Notes under the pieces: generated by a model
What the model saw: only the letters and a program-made list of their open reading frames with translations
Database searches by the model: none
Told to the model about the DNA's origin: nothing
NCBI GenBank assembly: GCA_030549775.1
Contig: CM060181.1
Location: 48,676,218-48,740,217, forward strand
DNA: 64,000 nucleotides
DNA from: Tamarix chinensis
Taxonomy: Eukaryota; Streptophyta; Magnoliopsida; Caryophyllales; Tamaricaceae
Reading direction: 5' to 3'
Program-made: the position numbers and the translations under genes
Shown here: piece by piece, positions 45,860-57,149 of the stretch
Layout: each line of letters opens with the position of its first letter
Numbering within the stretch: the stretch's first letter is position 1

Positions 45860-47060
45860 GGGCTGGGGAAGTTGGAGTACCACCTAAGGTTGGTGGCGGA
45901 ACCAATGACGGCGCACGACGACGGCGGCGGTGGTGGAGGAGGAAGAGAGGTGGAAAGATGGATATGTAGGCTGAAGTAGAGGAAGTGGAGGGGTGTTTGA
46001 GGTGGTGGGAGATGTGTCAGGTGGAGAGGGGTGGAATGGAAGTGGTGGCGCAGCAAGAAGTGGTAGCGCACGCCGGTTGGTGCGGTGGTCAAAGGTGGTG
46101 GGAGGTGGAGAAAGGGGAAGAAGAGGGAGGGAGGGAGGGAGAGAGAGTTGGAGACATGGGGAGGTAGGGTGGAGTCCCCTGGTATTTTTGGAGGGTGGAG
46201 GAGATGCTGGTTGAGGCGGGATTGGTGGCAGACAGTGGCGCAAGGGGCTGCGCGGGGTTGGTGTGGACTAATCGGGAAGCTCACATTGCACGGCCGGGGT
46301 GGCTCATGTAGGTCAAATTGAGGAAGGAGGGAAGCTTAGTTCTGCAAGGGGAGATGCAAGGAAGAATTTGATGGGCGGAGTTGGCGGCTACGGTCACCGA
46401 TGGTGCCAGAATAAGGGTCTATTTGGGCGGCGATGAAAAATTGGGATTTCTAGGCTGCCGAAAAGAAGCTCGGTTATAGCTTCCCATGGGGGGTATTTAT
46501 AGGCTAATTTAGGGGGGAAACGATGAAGGGAAAGAGGAAAATCGGGGCAGGTGAGGCAAGACCACCAGCGCGTGGTGGTAAGCATTGCAGTCCTGCCATG
46601 GTAGGTTAGGTCGAGGAGAGGGGAGAGGAAAGGAAAGGGGAGGCACACATGGAGGGTAGCTATAGGGCTTTTTGGGGTAAAAAAAAGGAAATAAAATGAC
46701 AGGGAGAGGGGCAGGGAAGGAAGACCATTGGTGTAGGGGGTGGTTGGCGTGCGCAGAGATGCAGGTTGGGTTGTAGCTGCACGGGGAAGAAGAAAGAAAA
46801 GGAAAAGGGGAGGATCGGGCGATCCTGGGGAAGAAAAGAAAAAGAGGAGCAGTGGTTCGGCCGGACGATTGGGTGCAGGCGCAAGATGACGTGGCTTGGG
46901 CCGCATGAGACAGGGAAGGGGGAAGGGATTTGGGCAGGTAGGCTGGCCCATTTCCGAGGGAGAAGAAAGAAAAATAGAAAAGGAGAAAGGAGAGGAAGAA
47001 AGAAAAAGGAAAAGAAAGAAGTAAAAGAAAAAAGGAGGGAAGAAAGAAAATTGGTGGGTT
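45860..47060 (+). other. GA-rich domain of GL-D
   Basis: Purine-rich, higher GC, with GGTGG and GAAGAAAGAAAAA runs. Antisense Pro/Ser/Leu-rich frames (45856-46284, 46394-46951) and sense Gly/Arg/Lys-rich frames (46085-46321, 46766-47188) overlap. A stretch with GTGGCTCATG and TTTTGGAGGGTGGAGG is alignable with GL-C (48780-48910), so homology is at DNA level; I find no conserved frame. Confidence 0.6.
46494..46503 (+). promoter_or_regulatory. Candidate TATA box of GL-D
   Basis: TATTTATAGG in the context CATGGGGGGTATTTATAGGC, 0.87 kb before the 3' end. Same word and context (TATGGGGTATTTATAGGCC) in GL-C at 49088-49097, inside otherwise diverged purine-rich DNA. Confidence 0.5.
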
Positions 47061-48609
47061 GGGGTATTTTGGGTATTTGGTATTATTATATTTTTTTTGA
47101 ATATTTAAAATTAATAATATTTAATATAATAATAATAATTAAATTTCTTTTTAGATTAATTTGGCTTTTTTGGATAAATTTTCCTTAACTTCCATTTTAA
47201 TTAGTAAAATGTCAAGAAATTTCTAAATAATTTATTTATTATTTTCTCTTTATTTTCCTCAATTAATTTTCTCTTTATTTAATAAAATAATTTATTTTCT
47301 TAATTTTCCTAATAAATCATTATTTTTCCATAATTCCTAAATTAGGATTTTTGGGGTATTTCATAAGGCTAGGTTACTTTCTAGGTAACTTATTATTTAG
47401 TTCTCTTAACAATATTCTCATTTCACATATACTCTTTATTAATCTATCTGAGTACGGGAACCTCCACTATTATAGCCAGTGGATCGGAATACATATAGGG
47501 TAGAACACTCTTGACCATTATTAATAAGATACACAACATATTATTATATATGGCATCCAAGGCATGTAAAAACACATAATACACTTAAGGCCTTAACTAT
47601 ACCCTTACTTAAAATGACTCCATGCTTGGAGTGCGCTCCTACACCTCCTTATGGTTTTGGCTTGATTCACCTATAAGAGGGAAAAGCTAAGGATTAGTTT
47701 CCCTCCTACAAAAAATACTATTATTTCTTATTTTAGTCTAAGATTAGGGTTACTATTATTAAAGGGGGCTTTACAAGTGAAAACTAGGATTTATATCCTC
47801 AAGTTAGCCTACTAGATATTACTAGTCAAAATATGTTTATATTATTATTTATAGATATATTTATGTTATTAACCTAATAGCTTTATTTCTTCTAATAATA
47901 GTACTAATACTAGCTATAGCAAAATAGTGATAATAATAATAATAGTATTATTAATGCTCCTAGTAATAGAAACCTTAGTATTTTTAAGGTTAAGGCTAAT
48001 AATGGCTTTAGGGATAAAATAATAATATAATATTAGTAATAGTAACCAAGTAATAATAATATTAAAGGTAATAGTGATAATAGTCTTATTTGAAATAATG
48101 ATAATATAAGGGTTCGAATATTTTTACCACAATAATAGTAGAAAAAATAATAACAGTAATAACTAATAATAATACTATAGTAATAATTTTGGTAGTAAAG
48201 GCATTATGAATAATATTAGTAATATTCAAATAATAGGTAATAATAAAATTAAGGCTTAATTATTCTTCTTCTATAATAATAAAATGATAATATTCCAACT
48301 TTTGTTTCAATAATATTACTACTACTACTACTACTACTAATAATAATAATAATAATAATAACAATAACAATAATTTTTAGAATAATACTAATAGTAATAA
48401 TAATCAAAATGGTATAGTAATATAAGGGTCCAAATATTTACCCTAATAATAAAAGTAATAATAATAGGCCAAAGTTAGCATTAGTAATAATCTTAGTAAC
48501 AATAATGAAAATCATAATCACAATAACACTAAAGTTGTAGACTATTATTATTATTATTATAGATAATACCATTGATATTGTTAAAAATAGCTAATACTTG
48601 TATAAAATA

Positions 48610-49640
48610 GGTTTAGGGGTTGGGAAGGTCAGACCACCACCTAGGGACGTCGGTAGTAGCGCACGACGGTGGCAGCGGATGTAGGGATTGCAGGTTGTGG
48701 AAGGACAATAAAGGAGGGAGAAGGAGAGGGAGACAGGGAGAAAGGGAGGTTTAGGGAGGTAGAGGAGGCACCCCTGGTTGTTTTGGAGGGTAGAGGTGGC
48801 ATCAATGGTACTGGAATTAGTGGTGGACTGCGGTGCGAAGGGCGGCAGGGGTTGACGAGGAGTTAATTGGGAGGGCAACTTTGCATGGCCAGGGTGGCTC
48901 GTGCAATGAAAATCAAGGGGCTAGGAGGGTTTAGTTAGGTAGAGGGTGGTGAAAGGGGTAGTTCTAGGTGTGGTTTGGTTGGTCGCGATGGGCGGTGGCA
49001 GTGGATTGCTCGTTTGAAGGGGCGGCAGCGAGAAGGGGCAATTTATGGGTTTTGAAATCAAAAACCGAATTAAGGCAGCCTATGGGGTATTTATAGGCCG
49101 ATTGGGTGGGCAATGAAAAAGGGGAAGAAGATAAGGGAGGTGTAGATGCTAGGCATGCCGCCCAATGGGGGAATTCGAAGAGGTTCTGCCATGGCAGGGC
49201 GGCAAGGTCAAGGGAAGAGGAAAAGGGAAAGGGGCAGGGTGATCAGGAGAGGGAAAAGGGTCGGTTGGAATAAAAAAAATGAAAGAAATCGATGGGAGAG
49301 GGAAGGAAGGATGGTAGGCAGTGGCGGTGGCCGGCCGAGGGCAGGGTTTCAGCTCCTTGGTCACCACCCATGCCTAGGGGAAGAAGAAGGATCGGGACCG
49401 GCGATCCAAGGACGAAGAAAGAAGAAAAGAAAAAAAAATTGGACCGGTTAGGAAAGAAAGAAAAAAAGGAAGAAGAGGTGAGGCACGGGCCTAGGCCGCG
49501 CAAGGAGGGAAGGAAGTTGGTTCGCGCAGGTGGGTGAGCCTAGGTCGGGGGGAAGAAGAAAAAAAAAAGAAACGGGAAAGAGAGGAAGAAAAGAGAAAGG
49601 GAAAAAGAGGGAGAAAAAAAAAGAAAAAAAGGAAAAATAG
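48610..49640 (+). other. GA-rich domain of GL-C
   Basis: Counterpart of the GL-D domain. TATTTATAGG at 49088-49097. Frames at 48591-49537 on both strands overlap and are low-complexity; none is called as a gene. The domain ends in GAAAAAGAGGGAGAAAAAAA-type tracts followed by the TTGGGTATTTTG tail. Confidence 0.6.
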
Positions 49641-49934
49641 GTGGGTTGGGTATTTTGATATATTTGGGTTATTTAAAATAATAATATTTATAAAATAGTA
49701 ATTAACTCATTCTTAGATTAATTTTTGGCTATTTTTGAATAATAATAATTTTTTAAAATCCCATTTTAATTAGCAACACTACCTAATTTTTTCCTAATTA
49801 AATTATTTATCATTTTCCTCTTGATTGTCCCTAAATAACTCCCCTATATTTTAATAAAATAATTTATTTAATTCATCTCCCTAACAAATCCTCATTTAGC
49901 CATAATTTTGAGAATTTGAATCTTCGAATATTTC

Positions 49935-49935
<1 letters not shown>

Positions 49936-49979
<44 letters not shown>

Positions 49980-50006
49980 AAGAAGAAGAAGAAGAAGAAG
50001 AAGAGT
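49936..50006. repeat. (AAT)n-(AAG)n compound microsatellite
   Basis: (AAT)n at 49936-49976 then (AGA)n at 49978-50005, directly after the GL-C tail. It probably grew at the junction and hides any target duplication. Confidence 0.85.
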
Positions 50007-53000
50007 AAGAGTAAAAAAATACCAAGCACATTCATTCACATCACCATATCCATGCTTACAATAGGAGAAGAAAACCAAAAAAAAAGCATCCTAATACACC
50101 ATAGCATTTCCAGTTATCCAATCTATTGGCTATAACACAAGAAAAAAACATAAAAAATAACAAAAACCTTAATAACACAGACTATTAAAAGCAAACAAAC
50201 AAAAAAAATCACAACTAATCTATAAAAGAATTGTAAACCTCATTTTGTTAGGTCATCCACTATTGTTTTTAAGTGATTTAATGCATTATCTGAAACAATA
50301 TACATAAAAAGTAATCACATGATATTTATAGTCAATTGTTAATTGCCAATGATATATGAAGATCAAACATAATCAATGAATAAGGTTCAAGTTTGCATCA
50401 AAACTAAATAATTAATTTTTTTCATTATTACAAGAATAAGATTAACCTCTACATAATGAATATTGCCACAAATATTTAGCTTTTCAAAATCATAGACCTT
50501 CACAAAAGTATATCTAAAATCCCAAGTCTTCAACCCAACAATATGACATTCATTAAGAACCCACAAGAGAGGTTTTTCCCCCCAACATCAATGGATTGAG
50601 CATGACCCATTCAACTAAGGTAGTATCAATATGGCTCCAATATTGAGTAAATAAAAACTACCTAACTTATAGAGGATACATGATACACATCAAATCACAT
50701 CAATTTTTATCTTACAATACTTATAACACATGCTATACACAAACTATTCCACTCATACAACAAAACATACAATTCCATGAGTAAATAGTATAACATTCAT
50801 CATTTACCCATAAGGTACTATGGAACATCATATATATAAATAGTGACAAGAGTAAGGCACATGTATAATGACATGAGTAATGCACACTGATAATGAATAC
50901 CATAATTATCAATATTAGTGCTACATATAGGTACTTATGATAATATAATATGACATATGAGACGTGTGATAACATATAATAAAATCTGTAGTTATGGATT
51001 CATGCTTATAAATAAATGATTGGACATGGAAACACAACTATACGAGTGTATAATAAAACATGAACTCATGTTAAGTAACACAACTATCCTAAAATATATC
51101 ATTTGATACATAATATACACAAGAAATTAAAATAGTAGATCATATGATAACAAAAGAAGAAGATGCATCATATGCTAGCAAAATTGTAAGAAAGACAACT
51201 AAGAGACATCCATTGGATAATAAGTTATAAAGGCTTTGAATGAACAAGAAAAATTAATTACTATATCATATTTCGTGATCACAACCATTTGATTCTTTTA
51301 ACTTAAGGATCCAAATAACTATGTTCCTAGATTGTTGATAGAAAACTAATCGAAACATAGAATAAAAGAAATAAGTAAATTTTATCAAAGCTTACTTAAA
51401 CAATTAGGGTGTAAAGACCAAAACATGAAACCAATCAATTTTATAGAATTGATCCAAAGTATAAGTTAGAAACTCAATTTAATTGATTTTATGTCAATGC
51501 ATATTGATTAATTTGTGAAACAATCGGACACAACTAAATTTCATAAAACTATTCCAAAAAATTAAGCTTTTAAAGCTTGAAATACAATTTAAGACAATTT
51601 AAATAAATTAATATAAATTGAAGGTGTTAGAATACAATTAAGGTCATTTCAAATATTTCTATAAAATAAATTTTAGAAGAAACAATTATACAAATGACAA
51701 ATTTCATAATTTCATTTGAAAGTTAGGATTTTAGAGCCAAAAATACAACTCACTTAAATTTTATTAATTTATTTAAATTGAATGTTTAGAAATATATTTA
51801 CGAATAAAATGAATCAAAATAAGTAAAGGAATGGGCCCAATTTAACATAATTAAGGTATTTGAGCTTAGAATACAAATCTGGTCAAATTTTGTTAAAATA
51901 TTCAAATGAACTATTTGGAATTAAAATTAAACATATTCTAATGTAAATTGTATAATCAATTTAATAAATTCATTCATGGATTGAACTAATTTACATTTGT
52001 AAAAATTTTGACCTAAAAATTCTATTCCGCTTGATTTTGTACAAATTTATCAAATTGTCATGTCTAACATGGAATTAAATACATTTTAAAGTATAATGCA
52101 TAATGAGTCTGTAGAAAATGGCTCAATTAGAAACATTTGTTTATTCCAGACTAACTTAGTTAAAAACATAAATTTGACCAATCATCAACATGTAACTCAA
52201 TTAACCACTCGAAATCAATTACACGACTACATACATAATCCAACAATCGATTCAACTTAATTAGCTTAATTTATCCAAAAGCAATTAAAATCAAAGTTAG
52301 GGTTTTAGAAAATTTATACCAATGAAATTTAAAAAAATGGAATGGTTGAAGGCAGGTGGTACATCGCTGGAGGTTGGCCATCACTTTTCAAAGGTTAGGT
52401 TAGGCATATGGTGGCTAGACAATGGTGTACCACTACTACTCTACTCCTCATTATCGTATGTTGGTCGTATGGCTATTGCTTAGGCAAAGCTTGTTGTAGC
52501 TCATGATGGTGATGATGGTGTGACCAAGAAACATAGGTGTTGTTGTGTGTTAGAACATCTATTTATATGATCCACTGATGGACAACGGATGTGCTGGAGC
52601 GAAGTTGAAGCACCGAAGCTCCTCTCCATGCATCGCTCTGGTAACCTAATGCTCTAATGATGGTGATTGGGGGCAAACACAAAAGGAGGGCATTTGGTTG
52701 TGGATTTGGGTCAAAGGACGATGTGCAGGGAGTAAGAGGTAGGGAAAGTGTCAGTTTGGATGAACGGGAGATAAGGGAACTTGAAAAGAGAAGAAAGAAG
52801 AAAATGTATTTTTATTTTTTGTACTAATACATATACGCATTAGAGGATATAAATCATCTATACAAAAAGGAAAAAGGAAGAGAGAGAATGAAGGAACAGG
52901 TGGGGTCGCTAGTTGATCGGTATTTTTTTGTAAAGTAACTAACATATGATAAAAGGTAATATTATCTAAAATTTATTTAATAAATGTTGTTGGGTAAATA

Positions 53001-53990
53001 TCCAAAGAATACATTTTATTTTTATACAAGTTTAAATGACTAATAATAATTTCACACATTTTTTCGACAATTTGAGAGTTTTTTTCTCTCTATAAACACG
53101 TGTGCATGTGCATACACACATACAAAAAATTTCTGGATAAATTGGTTATTATTTCTCGTAGATATAAATAAGTAGCAGTGCTTTTTATTTATATGAAATG
53201 GAAACATTGGATTTAATTCTCACCAAATTAGCACATATTATATTTCCATGTTTTAATCATGAAATAAAATTACGAGTGAATTAAAATTATATTTCCATGT
53301 TTTTTTCTCATTTTTTCAATTCGTTTAAAATTTGTAACTCATTTTAAAATTATTTCTAAGCTTATCATTGTTTTCTATCTCTTTTTAGTTCACCGCTCCT
53401 TTTACATTGCAAAATCATGAAAATTCATGTTTATCAAATTATATAATTTTATTTGTTTTATCTATTTTTATTCATTTAGGCTCCAAACGAACTTCAAAAT
53501 CAATTATTTTTACATATTGATTTTCTTAAACTTTTCTTATCAATCTGTACTATTTTAGACCATTTGTTGTTTATTTTGTTCGTTTGCTGAAAAATAAGTT
53601 TTTGTTGATCTTTTTATTTTATTATTTTTTATTTTTTTCCATTTATCTAGTTTTAAACAAACTTCTATATCCAATATTTACATATATTTGGATTTTAAGA
53701 ATTATTTTATATTTTTTCACACATTTTTATGTTTTTTTGTAATTTGTTTGCTATTTTTGTTATTAAAATATCTACTTTCTCATATTCTTTATGATTTAAT
53801 TTATTTAATAAATTATAATTCAAATTCAAAGTTCCTCATTTGAGCTTAATTAAACTCTAACAAGAAACTGATTTCACTCATAATTAACTTTATTTAACCA
53901 AAATAAATGTAATCTTATATATGATTTTATTAAAAATACTTTTAGTATTCTTAAATATTTAATATCAAAGGCTCAAAAAAAATTATTTTA
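50007..53990. other. AT-rich region without recognisable genes
   Basis: No coding homology. 51.4-52.0 kb shows a vague recurring phrase (TTAGAATACAATTAAGGTC, GAGCTTAGAATACAAAT). 52.33-52.95 kb is richer in G (GGTGGTACATCGCTGGAGG, GATGGTGATGATGGTGTG) and GA, perhaps the GA domain of another decayed LTR-like element. 53.0-53.99 kb is T-rich. Short frames (50733-50975, 52751-52945) have no recognisable product. Confidence 0.4.
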
Positions 53991-53999
53991 TTCCCATAG

Positions 54000-54405
54000 A
54001 CAACTAGCCTAAGATTTTCTTATTCCTTGGTTCCCTTAAGTCTCCCCCACCCCTTTTTTTGTTTCTACTTCTTCCCCTCATCAGTTCTCTTGCTACTACT
54101 ATTATTTTTGTTTGTTTTGGGCAGAGAGAAGAGGATTGGGAGGGGTTGTTTGTACTTAAGATAGAGAAAAATATTGGAGAAGGGAACGAGAGTTGTGGTG
54201 TTGCTGGTTGGTGCCACTCCAGCTTGCTGCTGCCGCTCCTCACAGAAAGAAAAAAAATGGGAGAGGGTGTTCAATAGTCTGCTACAGTTTCTGATCAAGC
54301 ATGTAGAGAAAAAGAAAAGCATGAAGAGGGTGTTATGTGGTCATATAAGACTTTCATGCACGCCCCAACATTGTTGTTGGCTGCTGTTTGTGGTCCTTGC
54401 AACAA

Positions 54406-54459
<54 letters not shown>

Positions 54460-56640
54460 TGTTAGAAGAAGATAAGAGGCGAAGGAGATGAGGAAGAGGG
54501 AAACGTTAGTTTTCTTATTTTGAAGCTAATTATTAGAAGAAGATAAGAGGCGAAGGAGATGAGGAAGAGGGAAACGTTAGTTATCTTATTTTGAAGCTTT
54601 CTTTTACACTCACTTGGAGGATAGATTTTCAAGAAGGACTTTAAGTGGTGGCTTATGAGTATTATTTTGCATAAATATTGGCTTGCCTTAGATAAGGTTA
54701 TACACCTCATTAAATTCGTCACTTGCATTGCTATGTGCTATTTCAATTTAAGCCATATGTTAGCATGTTTTATTTTGTTAAAATATGATTTAGTTACATT
54801 AGCTTATTTTTCATATAATTGTATGATTTCATGTAATGATGTAATTTTATGATTTTATGTGAAAACTTATGTTAGGTCATGCTAGGCTTTATCTTACAAA
54901 AATTGAACATGGTAATATGTTTAGTTAAGCTTGTTAAGTATGTATTCAAGCATTTAAATTAAGTGATTAATTAATTTTGGAAATCTTATACTGTGGAATA
55001 AAGTTTGGAGTAGCATTAGGCTTTTGGATGTTTCGGCCATTTGGATTTTAGGGGAGGATTTGTGTGATTTAAATTGAGAAAATTGCATAATTGGGTGTTT
55101 AATAATGCATAGGAGAATTTGTGTAATTTTGGTAAAGTTGGCTAAAGGTTGAGTTTTGGGTGACTTGATGCTAAAATTGGATATAGGGGTATTTAGGTCA
55201 GTTTAGTGAGTTTTCATAAAATATAAGTATTATGTTGTAATTATTGAGGTTTTTACTTAAATATTAATATATAATGTGATAGGGTTTAGTTAGGTATGGA
55301 TTACGATATGATTTTGTAAGATTTGAGGTGTTTAGGTGGAATAAGGATAAAATTGTCATTTTGGGTTAATTCTAGAAATTTAAGGTTGTATAAGTATTTT
55401 TGGGTTGTAAATATGATAAGTATGATACATGAAGTGTATGGGTCAATTAGGAGTAGTGTAAGTATGTTTTAATGATAAATGACTTAATATGGGAATAGTA
55501 ACCATAAAAGTAATATCAGTATTTTATATGTGAAATGCTAAAGTTTGATCTTAATTTTTGAATATGATGTTTATTATGATATTTTGGGATGTTGTGGAAA
55601 ATTTGACTGATTTGTGAGCTTATGGGTGGAGCTAGAGTATAAGTGTGAATTAGGGCATTTTAATCTTTTACATATAGAATGTTATAAATTATCCTTAGTT
55701 GTGATTTATGTGTCTTGTATAATTATTCTAAGTTTTGTGACATTTTCTTCTAAACAACCTTGCATAATTTTATGTATTTATAAAGTAGACAAGTATTGGT
55801 TTGAATTCAGTAATAAGTAATAATTGGTATTCTATGTAACAAATGATAAGTGGCGTCCTATGTCATAATTGGAAGTGCTATTAATGGAAGTGGAACAATG
55901 TGTTACTACATTGTTATGTGCTCAAATAATGATCAAATAAAATACTAATGATTATAGTGGAAGATTATGTGAATTGAGATCAATGTATTTCATTTACATT
56001 ATTTTCATTGGGTTACTGCAATACCTGAGTACCTTAATTGTTATGATAACTAAGAGATTTAAATTATTTTCTAGGTTGTTGCAGTACTTGTAATTTCTAT
56101 TTGTAGTAATAACTAGAGTGGGATCTACTCAATAGTGTACATTCTATTGGTTTATAGAGGTTATGTGGATGTAAGGACTAGGAGTCTATATTTGTGGTTG
56201 CCCAAAGTATTTTACCTTGGAAGGGTCATTGTTAACTCCGTGAAATGATAATAGTAGCTAGAAGTATTCTATTGTGGGAGTTATTTTATGTTTTGATATC
56301 AAACCACTAGTTATAAATAGTGGAGTCTCTAATGAAAATGTAACTAATTAATTGGAATATTGTAATTACTTAATGTTGAACCCTAATATAGTTTTTTTCT
56401 TAAATATACTTGTATCATGAAATCACATGAATGTATAGTGTCTATCCAATTGTATGCTCTTATGTGTTATGCTTTCCCCATACTATTGATATATATTATT
56501 ACCTTACTTCTCTAACGATCCTTATTTTACAAGAAATCGTTGATTCAATGCTTCAGATGTGATCATTTGTACCAAGTGTTTTTGTAATAATCCGTAATTG
56601 TAAGATGTATAAAATGAAAAATTCTTATATGTAATGGAAT
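54000..56640 (-). mobile_element. K: diverged GL-like element, minus strand
   Basis: The order from left to right is CT-rich (54000-54130), (AAT)n (54408-54459), long body, a CCAC palindrome (AACCACTAGTTATAAATAGTGGAG, only part quoted, at about 56305) and TACCAAGTGTTTTTG near 56570, which parallels the AGCACTTGGTACTAAGTG block of GL-A. No clean TGTAAC edge was found, so the ends are approximate and the family link is weak. Confidence 0.35.
54408..54603. repeat. (AAT)n followed by a 71-bp tandem duplication
   Basis: (AAT)n 54408-54459, then TTAGAAGAAGATAAGAGGCG starting at 54462 and again at 54533. The two 71-bp copies differ by one or two bases (TTTTCTT versus TTATCTT), so the duplication is very recent. 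Confidence 0.85.
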
Positions 56641-56694
56641 TTGGATGATGTTGATCGTGATTTGGAACTATAGTTTGGGTTTAATTTAAAAATG

Positions 56695-57146
56695 AATCAA
56701 AAAGACTGAGTAAAATAAATTTTCTTAGCATACTAGTTGATTGGTTATATGAATCAATTGACTAGTTTGTCGTTTTTAGCTTGAATTTGGTTCTATGGAA
56801 CCGATTGACTAGTTTGAGGAAACCTATAGACTGAATTGTACAGTCAATTAGTCTGACAACACCAATAAACTAGGTTGTCGAGCTGAGTATTTTTTGAATT
56901 TTGGCTTTGATTCAAAAATAAATAAAAAAGATTAAGTAAAATGAGTTTTCTTGGTATACCAGTTGACTGGTTCTATGCACCAATTGACTGGTCTATTGTT
57001 TTCAGCTTGAGTTTGGTTTGATAGAACTAATTGATTATTTTGGAGAAACCTATAGACTAAATTGTATAGTCGACTAGTTTGACCAAACTAATCAATCGAG
57101 TTGCTAAGTTGAGTGTTTTTTGAAGTTTAATGTTTTATGAAAGATT
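56695..57146. repeat. 226-bp tandem dimer with CAATTGACTGGTT words
   Basis: AATCAAAAAGACTGAGTAAA (56695) recurs as AATAAAAAAGATTAAGTAAA (56921), and the following GTTGACTGGTTCTATG / GAGAAACCTATAGACTGAAT segments repeat in the same order. A third, more decayed relative lies near 58265-58510 (CAATTGAGTAGTT, GGGAAACTCTAGG). Within each unit the GACTGGTT/AACCAGTC words form short inverted pairs. Confidence 0.7.
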
Positions 57147-57149
57147 TCT

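Larger units (their letters stand above)
42524..47363 (+). mobile_element. GL-D: giant solo-LTR-like element, 4840 bp, perfect TSD
   Basis: Starts TGTAACACCCCTAAAATTTA and ends GGATTTTTGGGGTATTTCA. TAAGG flanks both ends (42519-42523, 47364-47368). It has every GL part in order: dyad block 42618-42680; palindrome array 43240-43520; a C-rich body; pre-TAA block 44660-44800; (TAA/TAG)n 44.95-45.85 kb; GA-rich domain 45860-47060 with TATTTATAGG at 46494; AT-rich tail. It interrupts GL-C and so is younger. No gag-pol inside. Confidence 0.85.
41888..49935 (+). mobile_element. GL-C: giant LTR-like element, split by GL-D and internally deleted
   Basis: 5' part 41888-42523 (start TGTAACACCCCCAAAATTTA, dyad block 41979-42041); 3' part from 47369 with a single CCACTATTATAGCCAGTGGA palindrome (47468), the pre-TAA block (47600-47700), (TAA)n (47.9-48.6 kb), GA-rich domain (48610-49640) and a tail ending ATATTTCA (49935). 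Relative to GL-D it lacks about 1.3 kb: the text jumps at about 47520 from the palindrome array to the pre-TAA block. Combined length about 3.2 kb. The left flank CTCTT has no match on the right, where microsatellites begin. Confidence 0.75.

Noticed and set aside
45369..47188. Frames in the GL-D (TAA)n and GA-rich zones
   Set aside because: Microsatellite and purine-tract translations.
49896..50078. Leu/Ile-rich membrane-like peptide
   Set aside because: Translation of the (AAT)n-(AAG)n microsatellite.
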